Positions 1-13,830 of a stretch of 64,000 nt of DNA are shown here, one piece after another. This DNA is from Rhabdornis inornatus (Eukaryota; Chordata; Aves; Passeriformes; Rhabdornithidae), in assembly GCA_013397075.1 (NCBI GenBank), contig VWZS01002401.1:62001-126000 (forward strand). Reading direction: 5' to 3'. The notes under the pieces were generated by a model. It saw nothing but the letters and a program-made list of their open reading frames with translations, made no database searches and was not told where the DNA came from. A program made the translations under genes and the position numbers. Positions within the stretch are counted from its first letter, which is position 1, and each line of letters starts with the position of its first letter.

Positions 1-3000
1 GCAATATCTAGATAAAAATGTCTGCCAGTGCTGTGAAGTTAGGGATTTATCACAGGACTTTCCTTATCATTCTTTGGTTTTAGAGATTTATAACTCCATT
101 AATCATCCTTTCATATTTATACAGTAAATTTACCATCAGGTAAAATGAGGTTTAATTACTAGATTTCTTTTTCCCATTTGTGGAAGGGACAATTCAGATT
201 ATTTTCAGTCTTCAGAAAACTACAGCATTTAAATTAGAGACCAATATACAAACCTTTCCAGCTATCTGACATTCAGAACTCTCTATGGAATACAAAAAAC
301 CCCACAATTAAACTGTTATTTTAGTTCTGCACAGTCTTGCATACTTGCTGAGAAGCACTGATGAGCCAATAGATCTCACACACAGAGATTTTTGTTTCAT
401 ACTAGATAGATTCAGCCTCTATGAAAAGGATGCTGGATTTAGAGGTTTGAAAAGCAGCCACTGCTCCCACTAAGATCATTAGAAGATCTTGGCATTTGGT
501 ACTTTGCAAAATCAGGAACTGTAATGTGGGGCTTTTTGAGGCACAAGAACTACAGGGATTCCTGAACAGCACCTTTGAACTAGTTACAATTAACCTTTTC
601 AGGGGCAAATTTTGCTCTCAGTATTTAGTAATTAGATTCTAAATGCTAGTATGCATATAAAAATATATTACAGATCAATGTAAGGGGAAGAATTTCACTC
701 CCTATGCATGATGAATCTTAATTGCATTCTCCTCCAAGACTTAGATCTCCCTATAGGAGAGCTGCAATCACTCATTTAGATTGGAGAAAGGACCACTTGT
801 CTGAATGGGTTTCATAGCAACAAAATCCTGTCAAATCCAGTCAATAATGTTGCCACATACCAGCCTAATGAAATACAATTTTGTATAAACAAAAAGACGC
901 ATTTTAAACAGTGTTATATTCAGTTGTAAGGGGACACAGGTCACGATACCTGGCAGTTATTCCTTGCTTTATGTCTTCAAAGTGCTTCAGAAGCAAACTA
1001 ATTAATCCTCTAAGTAATTAATACTACTTATTTAGTGGATGATAATTATGGTAGCCTAGTGCTTTAAACTAATTAGTTGTAAACGTTTTAATGATATGAT
1101 ATAATGTTTTATATGCAATTGCTATGGTCTGCTGGATTATGATGTGTGTCCTATGATATTTATTCCCAAATGATGCACAGTGAATTTTTATGACCTGTAA
1201 CAGATGATCAGATGAAAGCACACACGGGTTAAAGGACCAGGTTCACAGCAGGATTCATCTGCTAGGATTGCCATTACAGTAACTGGAAGCCACAGAAAAG
1301 AATAAAGCATTTATTCCTCCTTACACCATGCACAGAAACAGCAAGGATTTCAAAATTAGGGGCTTGAGCTCAGTGTGGTAATGTACAGCATACCTGGGCA
1401 GCTGTGCAAGGATGCCCAGCAGCCTTGCTCATGCTGTTAATGAATGCTGGACATAAATCAGCTTTAGGACTTAAGGCCATAAATTCATGTGAGCTTGCTT
1501 TCTTTTTCTTAAATCCAGGAAGGGAGATTGCCTTGTATTACACCATAAGTAAAGAAAGAGAGACTCAGTCAGCAATAGATATGAAGAGCCATCTGAGACT
1601 GAAAACCAGAACATCCTGTGTAGCAAGAGGGAGGGCACTCACGTCCTTGGACAGAGATAAGGGCTACAATCCACTTTGTCAAAGGGGAATCAAGCTGTAT
1701 CTCCAACATGCAGCAGGAACCCTCCTACCCCTCTGCCTTCCAGGCATGCTTTCAGCAGAGCTTTTCCAATGGATTCCATCAAGTGCTTTCTGTGGCTGAG
1801 GTGGGTACTGAGGTGCCTTTTTTGTGGGACCCAGCAAGGCTTAGGGATGAGGAAGACACCGAGCTGCTCAGCACTGCCAAGGCTGAAGAACATCTGAGCG
1901 CATGCTGGAGACACTGGCAGCTTTTTGCTTTTGACTTTTGCTCTGACAGTAAACATCTTAGCATCATTTCAACAGCAGTGCTACTTCAACAGCACAAGGA
2001 AGCCAAGTATTAGCTTTGAAGTGCGTTTCAACTAAGAAAAGCACTGTGTCAGAAATTGCTTCATAGGGCTCTGTGTTTTGTTCTCCCCCAGCGACTCAAG
2101 GGGCTTTAAAAAAAAATTTCAATATGTCATCTCTAGCATACAGTATACCCAAGATCTGAAAGATATCCTGTGTTCATTGTACTTCTTGCACCATTACAAA
2201 TAATAATTTTGCAGTTCAAGTCTGAAATTTCAATTTTTGATGTAATGAAATTCAGCTCACCTCACAAGAAAATCACTGGTTTAGTACCAACTATAATAAA
2301 AAGCTGGATTCCCAATGCAAATCAAATATAAAAAGTCAAAACCCTCAGGGCTACTTTCTTTTTTAAATATACATATATTTTGAGTATCTTCTTCAAACAC
2401 AGACTTTCACCATTTAACTTACTCCAACATAAAAGAATTGTCATGAAAATAATTTAATACGAAGCCAGAAGTGTTGGCTACTATATAAAGAGTACAAAGG
2501 GAATTGATTTACTGAGTCCACAGCTAGGTATGGTAATGCTTCTCTTTCCCAGATTACAGCCTTTTAAGTCTAGAAAAGCCCATTTCAACTGTGTACTCTA
2601 ACCTCCTGTTTTGCACTAGCTGATGTTCATGCAGTAGTTCCAGCTTCACATTTGGGTGTGGGCAAGATACTTTCTTTCACAAATATATCCAGTCTTGATT
2701 TTACTGTTTCCTAGTGATGAAAAAAATATAAAACTCTTTGTAAACTGCTTCCTTTTTAGTTATCCTCAACATTTAAAATATAAACAGAGTAACATAATAA
2801 CACGTTCAACATTCTCTCTCTTGAATTTCAGCGTTTTGATTTTCCTGGACTTTTCTGCCTGACCAAAAAGCCTTTTCTTAGCAAATTTAATGCTTTAATA
2901 AATAGAGTCCTGCATCAATACACCTGTTATTTTGCCAGAGATACCATTGTGAGATGTCTGGCTGTTAATGTAAACAAAACAAAACTGTCATGGTACTACT

Positions 3001-3183
3001 TTGGTTTCAACCCTAGGAACATCTGGTTTTCCAATATGTATTAAAAAAATCAGGGCTAACCATCCAGAAAGTTGTTTTTCTAGCTACTCTAAAACTCATT
3101 TGATTAAGGTTAGGTTTTAAGACGTTCAACTTACATAGATATTTTTATAAGGGAAAGCATGTAATCCCTATTTTAAAATGTGA

Positions 3184-3232
3184 ATATCTATATCTATATC
3201 TATATCTATATATATATAGATATGTATGTATA
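3184..3232. repeat. ATATCT/TA microsatellite
   Basis: An imperfect array of the hexamer ATATCT passes into a TA run and then TATG. It is the same hexamer family, read on the other strand, as the longer array near 12.43 kb. Confidence 0.9.
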
Positions 3233-6200
3233 AAGAACCCTGTGCCTATTTAGAATTTGTACCATGAAGATCAATGGGATTTTTACAGACACAGCTCTAG
3301 CATAAGCTAATGTGTAAGGAACACATAGGTATTCCCTAAAAACAATAATTTTGGGGGGATTCTTTATTACTTTATTATTTTTCAAGAATGTCCTATTCAA
3401 TGTTTTTTACCATTTATCAGTATGTCTTCAAATACTGTATGTTACCTGGAGCTATAGCAGTGAACTCTGTAAACCAAACATTTTCAGAGAACAGTTTCAG
3501 ATCACTCTAGTAGCTTTTAAGAGGCTCTGTAAATTATGGTTCTGGTCACATGATAAATATAAATCTAAGGTAGACAGTGCCATCAGTTGTCTATAGGTAA
3601 TTTCTTGCTCAAATATGCTGGCATATGCATAGTTTTCTGGAGCAGCCTATGGAAATCTGGATAAGTTCTCTTTGCCCACCTACTTGAAAGAGGGTTCAAT
3701 TAACTTAGACTAAGTGAAATGCAAGGTAGAATTCCAACGTAATTTCCAGGGGTTTCTGGTACATACTCAGTCAGTAAGAATTTGGACCTTCTTTACCCTT
3801 TGGATGTGTTCCATGAAAAAGTATAAAACACATTGTTATGTTGGCAATGTTGAATATTTAGTTCTCCAAAGAGTTGCTGCACCCTGAGAATTTAGCATCC
3901 AAAGCATATCTGGAATTCCAGAACCATGCTTCTAAAAAACCTTCTGGACTTTTCAGATTATCCCCTCATTAGAGGAGCTTAGAGAATAGATTGTGCATTT
4001 TAAATTTATCTATGAAGAAACTCATCACAGAGAAACTTGTTTTTTCTCCAGATCTTGACTGGCTTTTGAAGAAAGTGGTTATTAATGAGATGACCAAACC
4101 AAATGAAAGCAGGTGAAAGAGCTGGTACCCTTCAAGGTGCTCTCACAGCAGAAAAAATCTACTGAATCCAATCCTATTGAATCTAGTTGGATGATAGTAA
4201 TTTTTTATGCAGTTATTTCTCAAAAAAAAACCACTCAAAAAAACCCACAACCAAACCCAAACCTTTTACTTTATACAGAATAGTGAGTTTTCACACAAGC
4301 TTTATTCTTGTTATTTTAGGGCTTCTCTTAGATCAGTTCTGTTGGATGCCCAGATAGCAGTGGAAGCCAAGAGAACATTTTCTCTCTTATCTAGAAAGAA
4401 AATTGAGACTGCCTTTCCAAAACAATGCTCTTTATAATAAACAATGTCTTTGATGTCACAAGAGGATTAAAGCTACTGTGTTAATTCCATATAATACATG
4501 GGAAAGTTTTTCAGCCAGCAGTTTCTTCTTCAGGCACAATGGAATTTTGTCCTTGAACGTTACTTCCCACACAGGCAATGTTTCTGTCAAATAAACATTT
4601 CAAATTTTAACTTGATGGTTCTAAAAGGAGTTTCTTTCTCTTCTTCCATGGGCACACAATGGAGCTTCACCCTCTTGTACTCAAATGCTGGAGCCTCTTG
4701 CTTTTCCTACTTATTCTCCCTATTTTTTAGAAACTGTAGGCTTTGCATTCCCATAGAATCATCCTTTCACCCTGACCTGTCTGAGTGTCTTCAAGGCTTT
4801 CTGACACTCCCAATACCAATATTAACTCCATATTTCTCTGAAACATTATATATATACATATATGTAGGTCTGGTGACTTAAAAATCTCAGCTTTCATGTC
4901 TCCCTCCCATCCTCCTTGTTCTTTATCTCCACCATTCTTTCTCCCACCCCCATACTTACTAGGTTCTAGGTTCTTTACACTTGAACTATAACCTTTCTCC
5001 CAGAAAAAGAAAAGTACTTTCAGTTTTTTTCTCCAAGATCCTGATGAAATGCAACTTTTTAAACTTTTTAGCACAGAAGTTCTATCAATAATTCATTAAT
5101 AAGCCTTATTGCAAGAAGTACCTATCTATTCCTGTGCCTCACCCCAAGACATAAAACAAACCTCGTGGTCACTGTCCACTGGAAAGATTATCTTCTTTTA
5201 AGACTAGTTTTCTCTTTCTCCATGATCCATTCTCACCATGTTCTATTGCCATTCTTTATGTAATAAGTTTATAAATGTGAGTCTAATTTTATTAAATATA
5301 TGAAGTGCAAACGACTTTTTTATTATTACCTCAAAACCCGTCCTGAGAAGTATGATTTTTTTTTCTGAACAAAAGATTACCTGTGTGTCAGGATTATTTG
5401 TCCATTTCAAACTTCAAGTTCCTATGATTAATTGAGGTATTAGAGCTCTTAAAAATAAGCATAAAATATTATAATAGAAAGTGCAGAGAAACTATATATA
5501 TATATATATTCTTGAAATGGAGTTTCTTGAACTTCGTTATCTTTCCAGGAGGAAGAATATCTGAAACACAAGCTGAATTTTGCCAAAAATCATACAATTT
5601 TAACAACACCAATAATAGTGCTTTGTTTACATTCCACAAATTAAACTTGCATTATTTTCCTTCCAAGGGAAAATTAAAATTCTTTATGAATCTGAATAAA
5701 ATATGTTTTAACAATGCAACAACAAATGCTGGTAACAAATTTCAACTTCTCAGCATAACTGTTGTTTTATAATAAATATTATGTCACAGTCACCTCACAT
5801 CCAACCTACGGAAACTTCATCTGATCCTTAAATTGGTAGAGAAAAATGCAAGAAAAGGAAAAAAAGAGTTCCCAAAATTTTTGACTCGTCTCATTGTGAA
5901 AGCTTCCATTGTTGTGGTATGACCTTGCAAGATCAAGGAAGTACTGTGCAGTTGTGGGCTGTAAATGCACAGATTATATATGGGTTCACCCACAGCAATG
6001 GATTTCTATGATAATTCTAGTTGCTGCAGTAGAGGTAGTCCATACTTATAACATTCTGTAGTGTGGGTAGTGGAATTTCTTCATTAACTCTATTACTTTT
6101 TTATAAGCTTACTCCTTCAGCAATTTAGCTGAGCTGACCACAGCATCATGGTCCTCCACAGGGAATATTGGAATTTGTAAGAAATTAATAGGATAAGCAC

Positions 6201-6456
6201 ACACCTTTCAAGTGGGCTATTAAAATGGACAAACTGAAATTAGAACATTTTTCTTACATGCAGACTTTTGTTTCCTAGTCTTGACTGCCTTAATCAGCCT
6301 GCTCCTTCCAGTCTTCCAGAATCACACTTACTCAAACTCAGCCTCACTCCAAAAAGTTAGACCAGTAAAACACAATGTATTTTTGTAAACCTGGCTCTGT
6401 AGCTGGCTGCTTTTCATCCTCGTTTTCCCATGTGCAGTGCAAATCACTGTCTCTCT

Positions 6457-6471
6457 TTGCCACCTAGTGGG
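6457..6471 (-). promoter_or_regulatory. CTCF-like motif (minus orientation)
   Basis: On the minus strand the sequence reads CCCACTAGGTGGCAA. This matches 13 of 14 positions of the vertebrate CTCF core CCASYAGRKGGCAS. The match is seen directly; binding is inferred. There is no gene within several kilobases, so if it is used it would be as a domain-boundary or loop-anchor site. Confidence 0.45.
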
Positions 6472-9400
6472 AAGCCTGATTTTACAATTGTCTTTGAGCT
6501 ACCTCACTTTAAAAATAATGATTATGGCATTCTACATCAACATAAAACTCGTAAAGGATCTCTGGTGAGCCTTCTGAAAGCACGGTCAGGGTGTGAAGTG
6601 TGCCTTGGGTCTCAATTGCAGTGAAAGTTGCACAAAGAAGGGTTTGAGATACTGCATTGCCATTCCAAGGGTAAATGTAGCTTTTGAAATAAATCAGAGA
6701 TTTTTAAAAAACTCTTACATAACAGGTAATATCAAAGCATGATTCACTTCTGAAAGAACCAAAAATCTTGGCATAATCATTGACATTGTTAGTTATGCTT
6801 GCTTGTATGTTCCTCTGTTCTGAAGTTATGTTGGAATATTGTTGGGTCTGTCCTTCCTCAAATTATATATGCATGTAAAATTTATACAGATGAAGGTGAG
6901 AAAGACTGTTGGAATTAAATTAAAATTTCTAGCATTATTAGGGAAATCATGATGTTGCTGATCTATGACTTTAAAGAAAACAAAACCTAACTCAGGTCTT
7001 TCCATGTATCTGTTGATTCAAGTCTTTTGCTTTCCATCTGAGCCAACATAAGATATCAAACCCTGGCAGTTGTCATCAGTGTTACAAGGATGCAAGCAGT
7101 AAGAACTCCAGTCCTGGGCAGTTGTATCTCCTGTTCATGCTTTGCTGAGGCACCAGTTACTTAAGCCAACAGCCATTTTTATTTTTCCCATGACTGGAAT
7201 TAAAATGTTTGCATATGGCCCAACATCAACTGAACCATCTGAACCTATGCTATCAGTACTTCAGAGTATTTTTTCCTTGGTTTAAAAAATATTTCATATA
7301 CATTTGATCTTTAAGACATGTTACCAATATATTGCAGTGCTAAAAGCACAGGTTGCTAACAGCAGAGCATTCTCTGCTTCTGGATGGGCTGAACACACAA
7401 CACAAGCTAAGGTAAGGACACAGATTTGAGCCACGTGACTGCAGAGGTCGACCTGGCAGCTTGGCTCCGTTGGCCTCAATTGTCCCAAGATGTATCCGTG
7501 TGGTCTTGGCCAGAACAGAGGCACAAATGCAGTGTAACAACACAGTGTTGGCTCCTTGGGGGTTATATATTCAAAATCGTGAGGATCAAAGGATCATGAG
7601 ACCTTTTAGGCATCAGAGTATGTAACTCCTAGAAGAGACTTACTTCAGGGATTGAAAAAATTGCTAAACGTGAATTTGTGTTTTTATTTCCAACCAGTAC
7701 TCGAACCTGTAGTATATCAATAAACCACAACTTTAAAGATTTACAGAAGCATTCCAGTGTATATAATAAATAAAATCCAGGTTTGTGAAAAATTCACAGA
7801 CACAACCAAATAAAAGCAAGCACTTACTGTTTAGTGGTATTCCACTAAAGGAGCCTCAGTTAAATGAGTTTTATATATCTTTCTCCCATTCCAAATGGAT
7901 GCCATCCTCATAGCTATTTGTTACCAGTCTTCTCAAATCAAGTCAACATTCAAGTCATATTCTATGAGATGTACTCAAATGTTCTGTGCTACTGCTTGCA
8001 CTATCAAAGGTAAACAGGATGACACAGCTCTCTCATCTGCAAGCTAACATGAAGCACCATGACATTTTTCAGGCTGTTACACAGAAGGAAGATTACCCAT
8101 GTCCTCATGTCCCCCTCCTACAGAACAGATTTATTTAAACATAATTATCTTCTCCAAATTTCCATCTTGACTTCATGTCATTCTGATGCTGCATTTTCTC
8201 TAGAAGAGAGAATCAAGTAGTTATTCTTAATTCTTAAAATTTAATAGACTTGGAAATGGTGATTCATTACTTTGTCAGCTCCATATCAGCCCTTCAGTTT
8301 GGTACTTTTCCAGTATTCCAGTGAAGTTAAGGACAAGGGAAATCAAAGAGAGCCCTTAATCACGTTCTAGAATAACACTTATGCTCAGCTTGGCATTCAT
8401 TGAAATATTACTGGCATGCATTCATTACCCGAAGATGCAACTTGAAAGTGGAAACAGGTCAAGGAAGACCCACACAAAGGACTGCTTTGATGAAAAGAGA
8501 GAAAATGCATTTGATTCATCTTTCATTTCCCCAATATCAATTCAAGCCCATTACACAAGGGTAAGTGATTAGGAGAGAGAAAAAAAACCTCAACCTAACA
8601 GCCTTTTGGATATTTTCCATCCATTGAAGACTGTTTTGAAAGCACTTTGACATTTGTAATAATTTCTCCTTTGCTAGCTTGTTTCCATTTCTTAGGCCAT
8701 ATTTGGATCCATATTTGGATTACACACACCATACAATGCAATAATAAATGTGATTTTTAGAAATGCTAAGCAAATAGTTTTCTTGATCTCTGCAGTATTG
8801 AATTGTACCATTATCATGAGTTGTGGTATCTTCTAGTTCCATTGGGAATATTCTGAACAAGCACATAAACTAAGTATGCAGTTATTATGATTTGTGGGGC
8901 ACTCATCCAAATTGCAGCAGCTCAGGCATGGCAGTTAAACATGATGCACGCTGCCAGGAAGGCTAGCCTGGCAAAGCATGAAAAGGTGAGGCAAAACAGG
9001 CTTAATCCTACATCTGCACAATGAGGGCTCCTGTTACAGCTGCTGCTGCCAGCAATGCAAACACAAGCTACGAAACTCCCTGAAGTCATCTTCTTTTCCT
9101 CCTTCCTTTTTTTCCCATGTTTCCTCAGTCAAGCAGACTAACTTTTTATGTACGTGAATTTTATACTTGAATAATTAATTTCTCCATACCAATCACAGTT
9201 CCTATGTATTTTTTTACTTTTTAATGGCAATTTCTGTATCACACATGTTAATTTAGTATGCAACTCCCAGATTCTTGAGTTTATCATATTATTCCCCACC
9301 AAGAGAGATCACGGTTTAAACGACAGCTTTTAGTTTAGTTATCAAAGTTCAGTTTAGTTATTCAAAAGACTGGAGTGAAAGTCACTGCAATCCATTGAAA

Positions 9401-10202
9401 CTAAAGCAATAAAAGAACACTTCCAAAATACAAGCTTTATACATTTAAGTGTCCTACAGTTATCTGACATGTAACATGGAATTGAGAAACAGTTAAACTG
9501 ACCTTGAAAAGCACTTATGTAAGAACTAGGAACAGTCAATACAAAGCAGTAGGATAAAAAAATTTGGAATTGCTTGAATTGACTTGAAGCATGGGAACCC
9601 TAAGTATTTCAGCATTGGAAGTAGAAGGCAGTGAGCTGTTTGTGAAAAAAATATGGATGGGAAATTTACCCTTAAAGGGAAATGCAAAAGTTAGAGCACG
9701 AGTAGAATGAAGCACTAAAACTAAATACTCTTGGCATTGTGAGACTCTTTAGAAGAAAATCCAAAGATTGCAAGATCAGGTTTAAGAAGATATTGGAATA
9801 AGATCAGATCTGATGTGAGAAGGTGAAACTCCCACAAGGAATAGTTCTCTGGTATAACATGAGGTACTTCCGCTGAATCCAGACCAGTAAGACGTAGGCA
9901 GAATGTCAGGACGTACAGGACTTTAATGGTACAAATATTACCAGTATGTGTCTATATGAAGACTGCTATTTTCTCCATTTTACCCACGATTCATCAGCAT
10001 TTTATGAGAAATTCTTGGCTCTGACTGTGTAATTCACATAACTTATGCACAGGTTTCCATTCTCTGAGCAGAATTTAAAAAAAATGTTTTCTGTTGGAAA
10101 AAACAGCTTTGAGCATGCTTTTGATGTGCTCTGTCTAACTGCAAAACTGCTTCCATGATTATTGATTCCACTGGGCTCAATGAAAGCAATGTAACAAAAG
10201 CG

Positions 10203-10217
10203 ACACACACACACACA
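10203..10217. repeat. CA dinucleotide microsatellite
   Basis: A short perfect (CA)n run within unique sequence. Confidence 0.8.
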
Positions 10218-12430
10218 GAGTGTTTTCTGTTTTCTGTTTTTCACATTCAGACCTTTTCCCTGTTATAAATCCTGCAAGATCTGGACATGAAATAGGTGGT
10301 CCAGGGAAGCACAAGCATTATCCTTTCTTTCATTTGCTCAGATTCAATCTGGCCTGCTTCTGTTCACATCATTCCTTCACAGTTGCAGCCACATGGCTGT
10401 AAGCCTCCAAAGTTTACAAATGCTCGAAGGACAAAATTGGCTTCTGTTGCTTCTTTATCGTTATTTGGTAACAATTTGGGCAATAATCTTTGAAATATTA
10501 AACATCAGTTACTCTTTTTCTTACTGAGAAGTACAAGGAAGAGAAGGAAATAGGGATTTCTAGTACTCAGTAAGGCAGCAGAACTGCCATGGAGACCAGA
10601 CGTAGAAAAGTATTTCTTTACTTTGAAGCTACTATCTCTATGAAGGATGAGAGAGCCACCATAAATAAAGGTAACATCAGGGCTACCCAAAAGGATCAGA
10701 ACATTCTATCAACTTCAGCATTTTATATCTTATCTTTGTGTTCATACTTCCTTTCCTTGATAGGAGCACATTGCCAAAAGTAATTAGATTTTTATCTACC
10801 ACTAGCTCCATAGAATACTCTTATTTAATTTAACAGAGCCTATGGTCACCAAAGATATACAGAGCTCTCTTGGTCTTGTTCTGCATTTTCCTCAGCTTGA
10901 TACATTGTTAATATATCAATGAAGGCATTTAATGGAGAATACAATTAAAAGAAAAAATAATAATTAGAGGTTTCATTGCTGATTGTTTCCAAGCCCTGTT
11001 GTCACTTTATTTAAACTTTATTCTGCTTTAGGTAAAGAATATCTGGTACTGAACTATTTGTGAATATTGGTATAAAGTAACACCAAAGAAACAGTTTAGA
11101 TTTTCTTTCAATATAAATTTCCCTCCACTTTAAATAATAGAAATACTACACATTGGCACAATGTGTCTTTATTTGGAGCACACTGAGAGTCTCACAGCAA
11201 TAAAAGACATTATATATTTTCTCTTGGGAAATAGAATGCATGAAGCTGATAATGTAGTACCATATACTGAACCCAGAAATAAATCCCAATACAAGATCTC
11301 AATTAAAGTGTTATATATTTTACATGTCCCTACACAGAATAATACAAAATTTTATACTCTAATTTAAATAATAATTAATATAGAGAAAGAAAACCCCTTT
11401 TTTGCAACATCTTTTCTATTAATTAAATAGTACTATAGAAGTCCAAAATTTAAAAATCTGAGACTATGCTCTTACATTTCTCTGTATTAAGAATTATATC
11501 TTGAGGCAGGCAATAAAAATTCTAGAATTTTTACCCAAAAAATACCATGTGACAATTTGGACTCTGGAAGTGTTCCACTGAAATACTGTGGATTGCAGAC
11601 TTAACTATTCTGATGTTTTCATAGATTATTGAAATAGAAATACATTCAAATCCAGATCTGTCAATTTAAAACAGCCTGAATGAAGCTCAAGATACAATAA
11701 TTATGACTAGAATTACTTAATGAAAAAATATTTAAAATTTGGGATCTATATAGACAATGTTTAGTTATTGATCAAAAAAAGTAAAACACTGCCAAGAGAA
11801 CCAATATTTATAGTGAGATCACGTCTTTGGGTCAATTAGCACTATAGATTTTCAGCTGAAAAGATTTTCCTATCTGATTTGTAATTTTGTCACACATTTA
11901 ATCTGGACTAGTCTTCCATTCACCACATTGAAGATTTCAAACCCATTAATCATATTTCATCTTAGCCCTAGTGTACTCATCTTATACCTCTACACAATGT
12001 TCTTCAGCATTAACACAAGGTAATTCTTTAATTAACCTACCCATTTTACCAGATTATTTTATGCAATTTTTTCCCCTTTCAGTTCTAATTCATATACTAA
12101 TTTAACTGTAGTGGAAAAGAGCAAGTCAAATTTCTCAGTAGACTCCTGTTTCATTTTTAAGATTGGCTACATTTTAACTCATTGTCACACATAGTTCCCT
12201 GAAATCTCTTATTTTTTTATTCCTTATTTTCCCCCTTTTAATTACTTACATTGTTTCTACCTAATATGCCCATTTTTATTCCCTAAAATTCTGGCTACTC
12301 TGAGCCACAATTCAGCTTTATAAATCTGCCATGACTGTGCTAAATGCAACACAGGAAAACTGAGGCTTGTGATTTCTTTCTACTTTCCTGAGTGGGATTG
12401 CTTGCAAATACTAGTCATGTGCTTTTTTTA

Positions 12431-12555
12431 ATATATAGATAGATATAGATATAGATATAGATATTANTATAGATATAGATATAGATATAGATATAGATAT
12501 AGATATAGATATAGATATAGATATAGATATAGATGGATATAGATATAGATATAGA
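12431..12555. repeat. Hexamer microsatellite (TATAGA)n with an ambiguous base
   Basis: About twenty units of TATAGA, with a TAGA-type start and an interruption near 12533 (GATGGATAT). An N sits at 12467, inside a disturbed unit, which suggests that length or sequence was uncertain in the assembly. The minus-strand frame through it encodes only alternating Ile/Tyr and Ile/Ser and is not a gene. Confidence 0.95.
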
Positions 12556-13465
12556 CAGCACTACATTTTTTTTCATTGATTGGTTGGTACAGTGCATTGA
12601 CATACCATAAACATCTATTCAAAATATCCCTGGTGTAAACAATCCTTTGCTGATTCAGAAGGCTCCAGATTTACTCTGAGGTGAAGGATGCATTAAAATA
12701 GATTCATAATTCATTTAAATTATGGTGATTTGGTAAATTATAGTAAATATGTGATGCAAAGACTTATTATTAACAATAAAAAATACAGAATATTTTGGGC
12801 TACTCATGCTTTCTGAAGACAGAAAGGTGCTGCTCAGCATTACAGTATTTTGTTCATCAAAATTCTTTTTTTTAGGCAGCATTTCTGTCTCAAGGTTTTT
12901 AGACCCAAATCTTCAAATTGCTTCCCTCATGCCTTGGGTACAATCCGAAGTGCTTTTGCAGGACTGTTTAGCAACAATTGACACCAAGAGCTTCACTTGA
13001 AGACAATGAAAACTACCAGTGTACAGTACTTACTAAAAACCTTGGTCCCTAGAATTGAATACTCACATCTCCAAATATGACCTGATAAAGAACTATATGT
13101 CAAAAAATATAAACATAAAATATATAAAATATGTAAATAGATTATAGAATAGAAAATAAACTACCAATTAGTCTGATGAAAACGATACCTGTTTTTAAAT
13201 ATTTTGCCATTCTAATCAGCTTATGTTCCCCCAGATAATAACCTTATACAAAAGAGACCTTGGGCACCAAAATAAAAGCCTGCACTACTAAACCTAGAGA
13301 CAGTAGTTTTTTCTGCCCTAGCTGTACACTATCTGCATATATATTCTTTCCTTTGGTGAGAAACATGTAATACAGAGGGCACCTCTGCATTAGCATTTTA
13401 GTCTGCATCAGGGAGTACATTTTATGTCAACCTGTTAAACATTCCCATTTACTGCACTTTCCTTC

Positions 13466-13657
13466 TCACAGCAGTGTGGTTGTGGACTGCATGAACTGGT
13501 TCTTCTTCAAGTAGAAATAAATCCAGAGGTGTACCCCAAGGAGGACACCTAGCAACACCAAAGCACCTGCATGCATTCCTCCCACAGGAGCCAGAACCAG
13601 ACTGCGAGGAACTAAAAGCTCCTGAAATCTATACAGCATGGACATTAGCTCCTCCAT
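13466..13657 (-). CDS. Candidate small single-pass membrane protein, 63 aa, unrecognised
   Basis: The frame starts at a true ATG with a strong context (G at -3 and G at +4) and ends in TGA. An in-frame TAG lies 21 codons upstream, so the start is well defined. The protein begins MEELMSMLYRFQELLVPRS, an amphipathic-looking start. It then has a hydrophobic segment at about residues 27-50 (GALVLLGVLLGVHLWIYFY) and a short basic, polar tail starting KK. This would suit a small single-pass membrane protein, perhaps in the class of leucine-rich or SMIM microproteins. I cannot assign a family and give no symbol. A TATA-like CATAAAAAG lies about 150 bp upstream on the same strand. No AATAAA was seen shortly downstream, so the transcript may be spliced or the frame may be fortuitous. 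It is too short for length alone to prove coding. Confidence 0.4.
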   Translation of the reverse strand: MEELMSMLYRFQELLVPRSLVLAPVGGMHAGALVLLGVLLGVHLWIYFYLKKNQFMQSTTTLL

Positions 13658-13804
13658 TCCACAGGGCTGCTGCTGCCTGCAGTCTGAGATGTAGCCACAA
13701 TAAGCAAGTGGCTGTTCTTCCTAACTCCAAAAATGAGTTAAGCCTAGAAGTCTCTTTTTCAGTACCCAGCAACAGAAAACATGCAAAAATTTTGTCTTAA
13801 ATAA

Positions 13805-13813
13805 CTTTTTATG
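13805..13813 (-). promoter_or_regulatory. TATA-like element upstream of the small membrane ORF
   Basis: The minus strand reads CATAAAAAG about 150 bp before the ATG at 13657, a workable distance for a promoter with a 5' UTR of roughly 120 nt. A-rich strings are common in this region, so support is weak. Confidence 0.2.
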
Positions 13814-13830
13814 CAGTGGTGCATCAGCCC

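Larger units (their letters stand above)
1..12430. other. AT-rich intergenic DNA, no gene recognised
   Basis: No exon, RNA gene or recognisable transposon was found here apart from the sites listed separately. The longest open frame (1404-1799, plus strand, 131 codons) has low-complexity, unpatterned composition and no domain I recognise. Short simple repeats are present: TA runs near 4847-4866 and 5493-5510, and a CA run at 10203-10217. A GTAAGT donor-like string sits at about 8561, but I see no convincing matching exon. This is ordinary avian intergenic or intronic DNA as far as can be read. Confidence 0.6.

Noticed and set aside
8316..8562. Possible exon between CCAG and GGTAAGTG
   Set aside because: Splice-like strings of this quality are frequent by chance, and the enclosed frame shows no recognisable coding pattern.
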